Made by a program: the position numbers and the translations under genes
NCBI RefSeq assembly: GCF_032854445.1
Contig: NC_088300.1
Coordinates: 47,280,984-47,344,983 of the forward strand
Origin: Liolophura sinensis
Lineage: Eukaryota; Mollusca; Polyplacophora; Chitonida; Chitonidae
Direction: 5' to 3'
Length of the DNA stretch: 64,000 nucleotides
Shown here: one piece after another, positions 1-11,538 of the stretch
Position numbering within the stretch: the stretch's first letter is position 1
Layout: each line of letters starts with the position of its first letter
The notes under the pieces: generated by a model
The model's database searches: none
The model's input: the letters and a program-made list of their open reading frames with translations, nothing else
What the model was told of the DNA's origin: nothing

Positions 1-535
1 TGGGTGGTAATGCTGTGGGCTTGACACATTGGCATACTGCTGTGAGTGTTGTCAGTAGTGTCAGTGTAAACTACTCTGTCCGATTCTGTCCCGCCACATT
101 CACTACGTCTGATTATATTACAAATGTAGAGACAAACACAGGCTTATCCTCAGCGTTTTAGCACTGGTGTGCAATCAGCAATGGTTAATTGACATGTTAA
201 AAATGCTGTGTTTGCAGACGTCTCAAATCGCAATTGTTATCCAAGCATTTGGACTTTTTAGGCCGGTGTCCATTTTATTATTATAATGTGGACCTACTTC
301 AAGCTTTAGTTACATGCTACCACAAGTACTAGATGGAGTGAAATGTGCAGAAATGCTACAGAATCTTGCAAAACTACATAAATGTATTTTCATTTGTGGA
401 TTTGGGGATGAGGAAAAGGAAACCAAATTACAAGCAAACCAGTTATTGAAAAACTGAGTCTGTTTCTTTTTTTAAATTTGAGTTGCTTCATTACTTAAAT
501 AAGGTTTATTTGACTTTTGGTTTTTTTATTTTCAG

Positions 536-3500
536 ATTTGTGTCAAAACTGTTATACATAAAGGAAAAAGATGTGATTGTGTCTGGAGGAGGAGTAAGTA
601 CATTATTTATAACACGTTTTATTTAGTTGTTGCAGTTAATTAACTTTGTGTGGTGTACTAATTAATCCATATAAATGTAACTAATTCTAAAGCAATACAG
701 CTTTTGTAAACTGTGATAGTTGTTACAGTTATTACAATTGTTATGTTTTGGTATATTTTGAATTGATGCCTTTAATCTCTGATTCTCATAAATATCACTA
801 ATTCTTATATATCATATCTTACATATAAGCCAGTTGTGAAAATGGTGTAAAAATTGATTGAAACTTCATTCAACAGTAATCATGATTTCCCTTAAAGTCC
901 TTCAAATGTGTACAAATATTAGATTGATTAATTTTGTTTACACCTCTACAGATATAAATTTATCAGTGATAAAATAATTTGTATCATGATATACGCTGGC
1001 AAACACTATAGTGAATAGTATACTGAACAGGTCTACAAACTAATGAGACAAATAGCAGAAATCCGCCTAGAAATGTGTGTGATTAATAAGGGAGAATCAG
1101 AACAGAAAAAAAAACTATCATATAAAGAAACTCCCTCTGAGGATAACCTGGCCCCAGGGTGCCTTAAACTGTCCTGGGAAACCACCCCTCCCTCTCAACC
1201 TGGGTCCATCCCATCACCATAGCAACCACACACTTTAGTGTAACCAGATAGCTGTGAGTCAGAAGCCTTGGTGCAGATTGCTTCACTCTTTGGGCTTTGT
1301 TTCTTCTATTTGATACATGATACACAGTTTTAGGATGGTGGAGGAGTCCTCTAAAACACCTGCCTAACATACTTAGTAATACACACCTGTACACACTTTA
1401 TAACCACTAATTTCATTGAAATTTTGACATAAACCAATTACCATAGATTTGGATATTGCTTTGTGTATTTCATATAAAGTGATATGCGAACCCACTTATT
1501 CCGTTTGTTTTGTTTTGTGTTCTGCAAGGAAAATATAAATTTCTAAGTGCAGTACTAAATAATTTCCACTTCCATTTCTATTACTAATGATTTTTTTTCT
1601 TAAGTTAACAGATTCTTGGAGACAAAGTTATTCATGGTTAAAGCAAGATAATCTTGAACCTCACATCACACCTGTTCAGCGATATATAAACATTTCACTT
1701 CCTGAAATGATTTGATCACTTGAAGAGGTGTGATTAATACTATGGCATTTGTGAAGCTTTATCATCAACTGGCATGTCTCAAATTGGCACCCGTTACCTG
1801 CAATCACCTATCAAACACACCTGATTAAAGGTGGTTATCAGTTCTTATTGATAAGTGGGGTAAATTTTTTGTAAGTGGAATTATTGATTATTGAAAACAG
1901 CATAAAAGGACAAATTTTACCAGCCATGTTTGACTTAAATGTGAGAAAAGAATTCACAAATCGTTCTGGCAGTTTTGGGGATTTACAGTTGTGTTATGAC
2001 AAATGACGTGGGTGAATAAATAGAATGGGGAAAATTACACGTACATTTTAGCCGAAGAAAAGTGAGTTATTCCACCTCAAACTATAAGCTCCTCTCCGAC
2101 CATACATGGGAAGGTCTTCCAGCAACCTGTGGATGGTCATGGGTTTCTCCCAGGTTTCGTGCTACCATAATGTTGGCCACGGTCGTATAAGGGAAATATT
2201 CTTGAGTAAAATAAATATGTATATCAAACTATAATCAGAGACTCTTTTTCTTGAAAAAGCATAGTCATTTAGAATAGATGAAGAGTACAAGTACATGAAA
2301 ATGAAATTCTGATAAAAACTTAAATGCTGTGGAAAATAGGATAGCAAAAAAGATGTATGTTAATTGAAAAGTCGGTAATCTTTGAGTGAATTTTAGGAGC
2401 TGTTTTTTAGGAAAAGAATAGACTGACTGATCGTGAGAATTGAGAGGCATGTGGCAAGGAACATGAAAGAGAGACAGCCTAACACTGCCAGCTGACACCT
2501 GTGACAGTTCAAACCAGTGTGTGTGTGTGTGTGTGCGTGTGCCTACATGGTCAATCCAACCTGTGGAGCGTAGCGCGCTCAAATTTCATAAGCTTTTGTT
2601 GGGAGGGCAGCAGATAAAGCTAATTTCCTGGATAGGCATGTTTGTGCTGTATCTGGAGAATATGTGTGTGGAGAGAGGTGTTAAGGGTGGGGGTGGGGGG
2701 GGGGGGGAGGGGCTGGGGATGATAGTGTTGGTATAGTTTGTGCATGGAACATACAGCTGTCAGTCCACTGAGCAAACACAATCACCCTCTTCCCCCATTT
2801 CTCTGTGTATGCAATGTGACTTTAGCAGCAAAACAGCTGGACAATAATATAGGCTGCATAATGAAAGTCCTTATTTATTCTAATTTTGAAGTTTAATTTC
2901 ATATGGTTCATATAGCAGTAGGCAGAAAAAAGGGACCCACTGAGATAAAGCTTACAAGAGTTCATATTTGATACTAAAATTTTTTCATTTTAGCATTTGA
3001 TTTTGAAAGAAAAACTGCTCAGGTTTGTGCCATTTACCGACCACCAGCCAGTTGATTTATGAGCCATGTAAAATTCAACAACGTATCAAAAATCGGGTTG
3101 GAAACAGCAAACCGTCTTGTCCCAAAACGCATTCATCTTTCCATTAGGCCACTCGTGTTTAGTCACCTATATACAAATATATTGTTCATTTTAGTGTTTA
3201 GCAAGCAGTTTGTCAATAAGTTGTTTAATGAAAATTTCTTTACGCATGCCGAAGGTTTATTGGAAATGGAAGATGACTTCTTATTGTATAGCGTTTAAAA
3301 GTAAATTTTCTGAAGTAATAATTTTTTTCTTTAAAATTATCACTACTGACATCACTTTCTGTTTTAGTTTTATAAAAAGCAGTAAAATTATTCACACATG
3401 GTGTTCGAGCCACGGTGCCTTCTTTGACGTTCACGATAATTTTTATAATTCACCACCACCACCGCCAATGCGCTGGATAAAAATGGGAGTTGATACAATT

Positions 3501-6500
3501 CTTACCCATATTAGTAACCTTGCAGTCATATCTCTCTATCACTGATTTAATGGTAGTCGAGCACAGCCATTTTGCCAAGTTTAGATAAGAATATCAATCC
3601 TGTCTCTCATGTCTGCTGATAGATCTACTTGACTTAAAATTTTACTCGGACCGGACTAACACCAGGCAGGTAAACATATTTTGCTCCCAGATCAATCCAC
3701 AAAATATTTATTTAGTGCGTAAAATAGCGACACTGTTGACAACGAAAGACAACGGATAGCGACATGTACTTGAATGTGTAGGCCTATGTCCTACACATTC
3801 AAATATGTTTCCATGTTTTAAAATTTGTTAAATCTGAGGTGACCAAAAACCAGGAATCTCCATTTCAGCTGCAGATGTTTTGAACTAGGCCGCAGATCAA
3901 ACCTTCTGCAATGGCCGTGCATTCTACTGTACATTACACTGAGGAATTAACTGAGGAATTGTAAATGTTAGTAGGTCTATGGTACCAACAGTTGTTTTAT
4001 CTGTTGGATTGAGAGCTTTACTCTTTTTGGCCCTGCTAAAGAATACTACACTTCTACAGCTGCTGCCAGCATTATGGTGGAAGGAAACCGGGCAGAGCTA
4101 AGGTGAAGGCCACAACCATCTGCATGTTCTTGCAGTCGTCCACACGTATGCCTGCACTAATAGTTCAAGTGGTGGAAGAAAAAGAATTATTCTGATGTGT
4201 CTAATTTCTGGAAGCATATATAAATGGTTGATCACTTGGGCTTTCATTGCCAATATCCACGGTGAAAACTTTTTTTCCTGACATGTAGGCTACTGCCATG
4301 GCGATAATAAGGATAGTTCTTCTAACATTAAAGAGCTAGAGTAAATGTGACGTCACTTTGCTCAGTAATGGCGAGGTATTGAAACCCCGTCAAAATCAAG
4401 TTTCACTAATCTTCTGTTTGGTTGAAAAAAAATCAAAGAACATTTAATGTCATTTTATGATACTTTGAATATAGAAAATAATCAGGTGCTGTTTTATACT
4501 TAAAGTTTTACTTAGAAAATATGCAGAATTTTGAAGGTTAATGTAAAGCTCTCTTTTATGTCATTCCGTTTTTTTTATGACCTAAAATTATGTTGCTTGA
4601 TCTACTCAAAGTATCTGAAGTATGAAGTCTAAAGTCAGTAAAGTGTTTATATATTCAAGTGTGTGGAAATTTTGATTCAAACAATGTAATTATTGGAGAG
4701 TTGACTTGGTAATGATGGTGTTCATCATTTTCATCTTGTAGGATAAAAATACCAAAGTATAAACTACACACTTGATTTTACCCGATTTGAATTTTGATTC
4801 GTTTTGGTTGGGATCATTGCCCTACCTCCAGATCTATTAGAATTTGTCTTTCTCTCTGCTGGAATGAAATATACAATGTCAGCACCTTCAGTTTCATCCG
4901 TCGGGAGTCGAAGTTTTTTTGGTGACGGGCAGTCATCAAAAAATTTGGAGTCCTGTAATGAAACAGTTAAGGCCTTTTGGTTTGGTCAAAGGCTTACAGA
5001 CCCTCTGGATAGAATACTGCCAAAATATTACTGTTTAAAAGATTGTTGGAGCTGGAATAAAGATACCTGTGCTATTTTCTCAGCCATGCAGATTTCCATT
5101 TCTGCTTGTTTCCAGGATGGCAGCATCAGATTCTGGACAGTGGATGGTAAACAGTTGCTATGCATCCCAAGACCTGATGAACAACCACCTGGTGGAGGAG
5201 ATGATGAGAAGGAGAAGATAACTCCAGCTATTAAGTGTTTATGTTACTCTCCAGCTGAGCATTGTCTTCTTGTGGCTTATGATAGGTACAATTCTTTATT
5301 ATTTGTATCAACTTTTAAAAATAAAATTCCACTTTTTGAACAGACCGTCAAATTCTGCTTTTTGAACAGACCGAAACTTCAGAGCATTTATTTTCGTATG
5401 CATTGTTAAATTACGAGGTCTTCACTGGCTGTGAGAGTTAAATCACTGACTCACTGCACACATCAGGCCCTTAATCATTGAGGTCGCGTGTTCAAACCCA
5501 GCTTTTGATTCTTCAGCTGCATTTTTAGTCCTGGTAAATGGCAGTATAGAATGTATTTCCTCAATGATTAACCTCCTTTCAAAGCCATTTGATGCCGTGA
5601 CATATATAACACTCGAAAAACTTATGTTAAATTTACTTATGCTGTGCTGAAACATTTTGGGAGATATTCTCTTTGAATGATCACACTTTTGATTGATTGT
5701 AGTTGAATTTTTTTTGGCTGAATAGGTATTTGTCCAGCCTAGTTGTCAGTTGTGTTGCTATTGCATTTCATTGCAAAGTTTACCCAGCTCTCATTGTTTG
5801 TGTAGCCTTGGTTACAATAAGAGATTGCTGCTCATGTGGATATTTGCGCAGTTTTAAGTTCAATAATTGATGTGTATGGCCCACTTTTACAAAACTTCAT
5901 GAGTCATATTTCTTGTAACTTTTTTCGTAAAAGATGTCTAGGTTATAGTGCCGTAAGTGCGATGTCATTCACGAGAAAAATTACGAAATTAAGTTTTGTG
6001 AAATTCACCTATATCTGCATATCCCATGACGGAAAGTTCTGGTTTCTTTTACCCAGAACACTTATGGCCACTGTGTGAGTGAAAAGTTCTGGTTTCCTTT
6101 ACCCAGAACACTTATGGCCACTGTGTAAGTGTAAAGTTCTGGTTTCCTTTACCCAGAACACTTATGGCCACTGTGTAAGTGTAAAGTTCTGGTTTCCTTT
6201 ACCCAGAACACTTATGGCCACTGTGTAAGTGTAAAGTTCTGGTTTCCTTTACCCAGAACACTTATGGCACCTGTGTGAGTGAAAAGTTCTGGTTTCCTTT
6301 ACCCAGAACACTTATGGCCACTGTGTAAGTTAAAAGTTCTTGAGTATATATCTTTAAAGTAGTTCTTGTTGTTTTCACCCACAGTTTACCATGCCTGCGG
6401 ATTTACTCACTGTCCTCATCTACAACGAAGGGGGATGTCTTCCTCTTCGCTGACCTCAAACAGGAAGTGACCTTAATGCATTCCCCCTGGGATATCTGCT

Positions 6501-7772
6501 GTGATCAGTCGGATTTTGTATGGGTTCTTCAACCAGTGGAGGGAGAAACACTCACAGTGTGGTCATTCTGTGAGGGGCAGCTATGTCAGGTTAGCTTTTG
6601 TTTGCACAATTTGGCGTGCAGTGTAATTGAATTTCAATGAAAAAGATAATGAACAGTCAAGTGAGCGTGATTCACTGAAATTTTGCATATTCAGTCATTG
6701 ATTAACCCAGGTTTTATGTTAAATGTCTAGTCAAGTTCCTTTGCTTCCATTATTCTCATGGCCTTTGTGGCAAGATGTGGTCAGCGATGTTGTCTCTTTA
6801 TTAAGGTTGTTAGCCAGATAGTCATGATTGTGGTACAAAAACAAAAAACAAAAAAAAAAAGCTTCCAACAGTGAGTCAAACCAGAATTCTATTAGTTAAT
6901 AGAACTGGCATTTTGATCAGAAGGTGACTGAGGTGTTGTAAATTTGAAGACTGACATGTCTGCTTATTTTGCTGGGCCCAAAAATTGACTACAAATAAGA
7001 TTAACTTTGCCGAAATTTGACACAAGTATGTGCATACTGAATGCAGATGTATAATGCATTTATATGCAGATATACAAATTGGATTTGCATACACATGTTT
7101 CTTTGCAGTCTGGATTATCTTGGCCTGCTTTTAACCACAGGTGACCGATCCTTCTGATGATGCTGTGACACCTATTGAGAAGGTAAACAGTAACTGGGCA
7201 TTTTTCAAAGGTAGGTCTGTTTTCACAGCAAGCATTCTGTTATAAAAATGAATTAATAGAAATTTACTGAAAAACACTATGGCTGTAGATTTTTTTATTT
7301 TATGTCAGAAATTTATTTATTTTTTTTTTTGTTTTAAATAGTCTTCTTAGAATCATCAAGCTGAACAGTGAAGGTATACTAAATTGTAAATCAGATTGAT
7401 TTTATGATAAAAACTTACCTCAATCAATAAATTTCAAATCTGGCCTAAATGGGTAAAATTAGAAGACATTGCATTCAGTGAATTTTCAAGTGATATACAC
7501 ACTGCTCTTTTCATTACTAATGGAAATACCAAACATCTTCAAAAATCCAATTTTTTAGGAGGCAAGAGGTTGTATGATAGGAAAATCTATATGTTTTTGT
7601 TTTGCTCATTTCAGACTCTCTTTCAGTAGAAAATATGTTTACTGTTTTACGGAAAGCAAAGGTAGACAACATGAAGGAATATCTGGAGCGAAAACAACAA
7701 CGACTTGGTGGCAAGGGCCAGCAAGCTACAGACCAAGGTGTTTCTCCTGCCAAAAAACTGAAAGCAAACTGA
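536..7772 (+). CDS. WDR4: WDR4: tRNA (guanine-N7)-methyltransferase non-catalytic subunit, C-terminal part (5' end outside window)
   Basis: Exons 536-593, 5116-5285, 6385-6589, 7141-7210 and 7615-7772; all introns are GT/AG, the phases join without a break, and 219 residues plus TGA are recovered. WDR4 is the WD40 partner that stabilises METTL1 for m7G46 methylation of tRNA in the nucleus. Exon 536-593 begins inside a codon and gives FVSKLLYIKEKDVIVSGGG, which joins DGSIRFWTVDGKQL as a WD repeat ending in the F-W signature. The third exon carries SPWDICCDQSDFVWVLQP, matching the WDR4 segment VWDVAF...LWVLQ. The end (NSNWAFFK, then ENMFTVLRKAK, YLERKQQR and a basic KKLKAN tail) matches the family's NWAMLEG...YLKKKEERL. 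Human WDR4 has about 412 residues, so the N-terminal repeats lie upstream of base 1; no convincing further exon was seen in 1-535. The first visible intron is 4.5 kb. Confidence 0.9.
594..5115 (+). other. WDR4 intron of 4.5 kb with repeat fragments
   Basis: AT-rich intron sequence with a (GT)n tract at about 2519-2536, a G-rich run at 2688-2712, a SINE fragment at 2087-2217 and a perfect 13-bp hairpin at 3770-3802. The stretch 4804-5115 is open and in frame with the following exon (see findings). No other exon could be supported. Confidence 0.6.
2087..2217 (+). repeat. SINE 3' fragment (tRNA-derived, widespread lophotrochozoan type)
   Basis: Shares the body and tail of the fuller copies at 39038-39290 and 48912-49157: CTCTCCGACCATACATGGGA, then GTCATGGGTTTCTCCC, then TAATGTTGGCCACGGTCGTA and AAATATTCTTGAGT before an AATAAAT tail. 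The tRNA-like head is missing. Confidence 0.75.
5425..5660 (+). repeat. tRNA-derived SINE of another family
   Basis: A tRNA-like head with a Pol III B-box-like GGTCGCGTGTTCAAACCC near 5481-5498 is followed by a body ending in TGCTGAAACATTTTGGG. It lies in a WDR4 intron just downstream of exon 5116-5285. Confidence 0.5.
6031..6340 (+). repeat. 50-bp minisatellite, six copies, in a WDR4 intron
   Basis: The word CTTATGGCCACTGTGT recurs at 6061, 6111, 6161, 6211, 6261 (one base shift) and 6311, an exact 50-base period. Each unit has a 7-bp hairpin (GTTCTGG / CCAGAAC) around a pyrimidine tract, and a GTAAGT or GTGAGT. The array ends about 45 bases before the acceptor of exon 6385-6589. Confidence 0.95.
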
Positions 7773-8378
7773 TGCAGATAGTTTTATTTTAAGGTTGATG
7801 CAGAACCATGTACAGATGTGCAAAGTGACTTTTTCTTTTTCTTACACAGAAGAAATTGGTGAAAAATACCTGCACTCAAAGTAACTGTCTTTGCCAAAAA
7901 CACCTTTGTTGTGTCTGTTTTTTTTTTTTTTTTTTTTGGCCTTAGAACTGAAAATTATTGGCATAGAACTCAAAATTTATAATTTCTTAATTGAAAAGAT
8001 GAGTGTATGAATCCATTGTTTGAAATAAGATTTATTGCTCTAACTTATCATTCCTTCTGGTCAGGCGGTATGGCGAGGGATTCAGCAGAGTCTGTATTTA
8101 TAGAGTACAATGAGAAAGTTTATGTCATGCTTCTGTGGAGTTATTAATTCATGTGTTCGTGCAGTGTAGTCAGAAAGTTCATTTCAAGTCTATGTTGAAT
8201 GCAGGAAACGTATATCAAGTATTTTAATTTTAAGAAAAAAAAATGTATATGCAAAACTTTGTAAGACTTATCATGTGTGCATTTTCCTGCTGATATAAAA
8301 GGAATGAATGGTTTTTGTTTGATACGTTTGAGTGTCATTAACAAATTAAATTAAAGTAGCATCATTCTGAGGATGTGT

Positions 8379-8384
8379 AATAAA
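8379..8384 (+). terminator. Candidate polyadenylation signal of WDR4
   Basis: AATAAA lies about 610 bases after the WDR4 stop codon. Further AATAAA-like hexamers follow near 8626 and 8781, so the real cleavage site is uncertain. Confidence 0.4.
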
Positions 8385-8780
8385 GTTTTAAAGTAATCTC
8401 AAAATTGAAGCACTTGTAATTAATTTCTTTTTTTTTTTAAATCTTCATGTCATATTAGTTTAGAATTATTTATGGTGAAGATTTTTTTAAATTTATTTCT
8501 GTAAGTATAGTTCTGTTTAACAAAAGTTTGTATCATGGCAGAAGATAACGGCCATTTAACGTAACTATAAATGAAATCCATAAAACTGACCTTTCAGTTC
8601 AAACAGTTTATAGTGCTTGTTTCAGTGAAATAAATACTTCAAAAATGTGTAAGTATTTTGTGGCGGGAAATTGAATGCATCTAATGATGATATTTACATT
8701 TGGACCTATCATTGTCTTTGATAAGAGAAATGCTTTCTGTGAAGATGTGTTTCAAAGACTGACTCAAGCAGTTGTCCTAT

Positions 8781-9152
8781 TTAATAAATTCTTAAATTTT
8801 TACAAGAGATTTTGAGGTGGATTTGTTTGTTGTTTTTGTCGTTCGTCTTCTTGACTTCTTGAAATCCAGTGTTTTCACTCAAACCCTGATTAACCCAATT
8901 TATTAAGGCCAATGAATTAAGAAGATATACATGTTTATTATCAGAACGGAAAATATTTATGGTGTAGCCAATTCTGCTCATTTGCAGATGGTTGACACAA
9001 ACTGCCGGTTTGAAAGAAATATTTAAGAAATGGCCTTCATACAGATTCATAGATGTTGCCCAAGTCTGGGGAATTTTACCACTGAAGTTGCCAAGACAAA
9101 GCCCACGACCAAAAAAAGCTTTGACTTTTTTCTGGTCAATGTTAGTGTACAA
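8781..9152 (-). other. Open stretch of unclear status
   Basis: A 123-codon minus-strand ORF with a weak leucine-rich-repeat flavour (LGNFSGKIPQTW). Neighbouring frames are broken by stops and no splice sites were found that would extend it. It may be a decayed gene fragment or chance; no function is assigned. Confidence 0.15.
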
Positions 9153-9466
9153 TGCTTCAAAGCATGTTCTAATATATTTCCTGCGAGTCAGTACAAAATG
9201 TAAGCGGAATATGCTCGCTCACATTTACTGTAATTGCAGTATGTTGAAGATCAAAGAGTGCACAGTCATTGCATCTATTTTTACCTTCAAGATCACAATG
9301 CTCAATACCATGGTAGTCCTCTGGACACGATCATTATCACTACCAATTTCACCTGCTCTAAATTCGCTGGAAACCTGTTTTTAACCGAACTGACGTTCCA
9401 CATTCTTTGATGATGCGGATTTGGGCTTAATTTGAATAAAAATCCACCGCAATCTGATTTTGGTGT

Positions 9467-9600
9467 TGGTGCCTCGATGACAATGACCGTTTAAAGCGTT
9501 GACTCACAACAACTGTCAATACCTCGAGCAGATCGCGTGTTCAAATCCACCTCTGGCAACTCTTCGGCTCGGGTTTAAGGCCGGAAGGGTTTTTTTTAAA
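9467..9600 (+). repeat. tRNA-derived SINE fragment
   Basis: Has a tRNA-like head with B-box-like GATCGCGTGTTCAAATCC around 9530-9547, then a body containing CTTCGGCTCGGGTTTAAGG. Not a functional tRNA gene: the arms do not fold into a cloverleaf by eye. Confidence 0.5.
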
Positions 9601-10206
9601 GAATTTGAGGAGGGTAGATGATTTAGTTTCCGCCGGTATAAACTGAAATAATCTTGCGCACAGCGTTAAACACACTTCAGATTACTAAATAAATGTTTTG
9701 GGCTACGAGGAAATATGATCTTTAGGTAGTAAGAAAATAAGTAGGCGATTATTTGCTCTCAAAGCCCGTAAATGGACATGTAATAATGAGATCTACCACG
9801 CGATGTTGACAATGTGCGGAGGTTTCCCGTCTGCTCTGTCCGGTTTTCCCCGCCTCTGTTAGTCTTCGTTTGGTGCACCCTCATTTTTGTCCAGTTACCT
9901 CTCGGCATCGCCTTGTTTCCGCGTTATATTACCAACTTTAAAAGATACGTGAAACGCTTATTTTTTATTTTTATTTGTTTAAGATGTGTTCTAACATATG
10001 AAAGTATAAGAAAAGAAAAAAAAACTCTAAGCTTACTTCTTGGGGTGTAAAAATGGCTTTAAACTACAGTTTTCCTACAACGCCCCAGAGGTCAGCGTGG
10101 AAATTAAGTACACGTCAACGGTGATAGATATCAAATCAACTTTCTTAGGTGAAGAGCCAGAATTGGGAGCGCTTAGATGGTTCCGCGTTCCCGGTATGTT
10201 CATCGA

Positions 10207-10214
10207 TGACGTCA
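10207..10214. promoter_or_regulatory. Perfect CRE/ATF palindrome TGACGTCA
   Basis: TGACGTCA within GATGACGTCATTTCC. No transcription unit starts nearby that I can support, so its role is unknown. Confidence 0.25.
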
Positions 10215-11472
10215 TTTCCGACCACTGACGAAAATATGCATAAAATGAAAGGGTTATTTATAAATATAAAATATGCCTCAAAAACGAAATTGTTTTCTCA
10301 TCCTTTTTGGTATATTTATTTTCCTTTCCCTTAAACCATACTCTTCGTTTTACAATACCTTTTCATGTATCCTTTTATGGAAATGTTTTTGGAGATCTAT
10401 GCAAAAGGCCAAACTTATCAAATACAAAAAAATATTGTCTATACAGCATTCGATCATTCGTCTTTCTTGCTGCGAAGTTACAAACATGGATTTATGGTAG
10501 ACTACAAAGTTGATCGCTCAGTAAACGGCACGAGAAATATTTTATGGTCTGATCTTCTCTTCAGACATATATGCTTTAGTATATTGGCACACTTCAGTGT
10601 CATTAGTACAAATTATTAAATAAATACGTCTGTACTTAACCCTACTCGTAGGATTCACTGGTTGCAGCTGTTTTTTTTTTTTAATTAAATTGCAGTTCGT
10701 GCACGCCAAGCTCAATTGATGTTTCTCAGTGTATAGGCACTTATATATTCATACAGATGTTATAACTAAGATGTTATCCGACGTGGTATATCACACTAAA
10801 ATAGCTATAATTCATTTATTAACATATCTTCACACTGGCGGTATATTGGTGAGTGGTCGGAGAGTGACGGTTTCTTCGTCCAGTCCCGCGGTAATTGCTA
10901 AGTGTATATACTTATTTTTTTTTTTCACCACAGCTGGAAAGTATTGATTTGGGGCAATTTAACAATGGTCCGTATTTAGCGAAAAACAAGCTCTCCATTC
11001 AGGGTTTATGTCCACATATAACAAAGATGTGTTCTCGTTAGACTATAGCCTTCTCTTAGCATTTTGTTATCTCTTGTTTGGATTGCTTGGTAAACAGGAG
11101 AGTATTTTTCTTCGAGAGCCCGTCTCCACGCTGCCGTATTGTGAAAACACGCGCACAGTTGCTATCTGTTGTCAGTAGCTTGGCCAGACACGGTTACTAG
11201 CACGACTCGGGGTTAGGCGAGCCCAAGCCGTGTTTTAACTGCTAAAACTAAAACATTAATAATTGAAAAAACGTAAAATAGATGAAAACACACTGCATGA
11301 GTGCGGAGAAATTAGTGTTGTCAGAGCCGTGGCTTTTGTGTTGGCTATAGAGCTAACATACACGGCTTATATAATATAAAAAGCACTGTAAAGGCCAAAT
11401 ACATTTGGTATAATCCTATTCATGCATCTGATATTAAAGCATATAACCTTCAAGGTCCGGGATTTAAATACC

Positions 11473-11479
11473 TTTTATT

Positions 11480-11510
<31 letters not shown>

Positions 11511-11538
11511 TTCATTTATTTATTTATTTATTTATTTT
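11473..11538 (+). repeat. (ATTT)n microsatellite
   Basis: About 16 ATTT units with one ATTC interruption. Confidence 0.95.

Noticed and set aside
8781-9384. Leucine-rich-repeat gene
   Set aside because: Only one short LRR-like phrase; both strands have comparable ORFs and there is no splice support. It is kept only as an uncertain open stretch.
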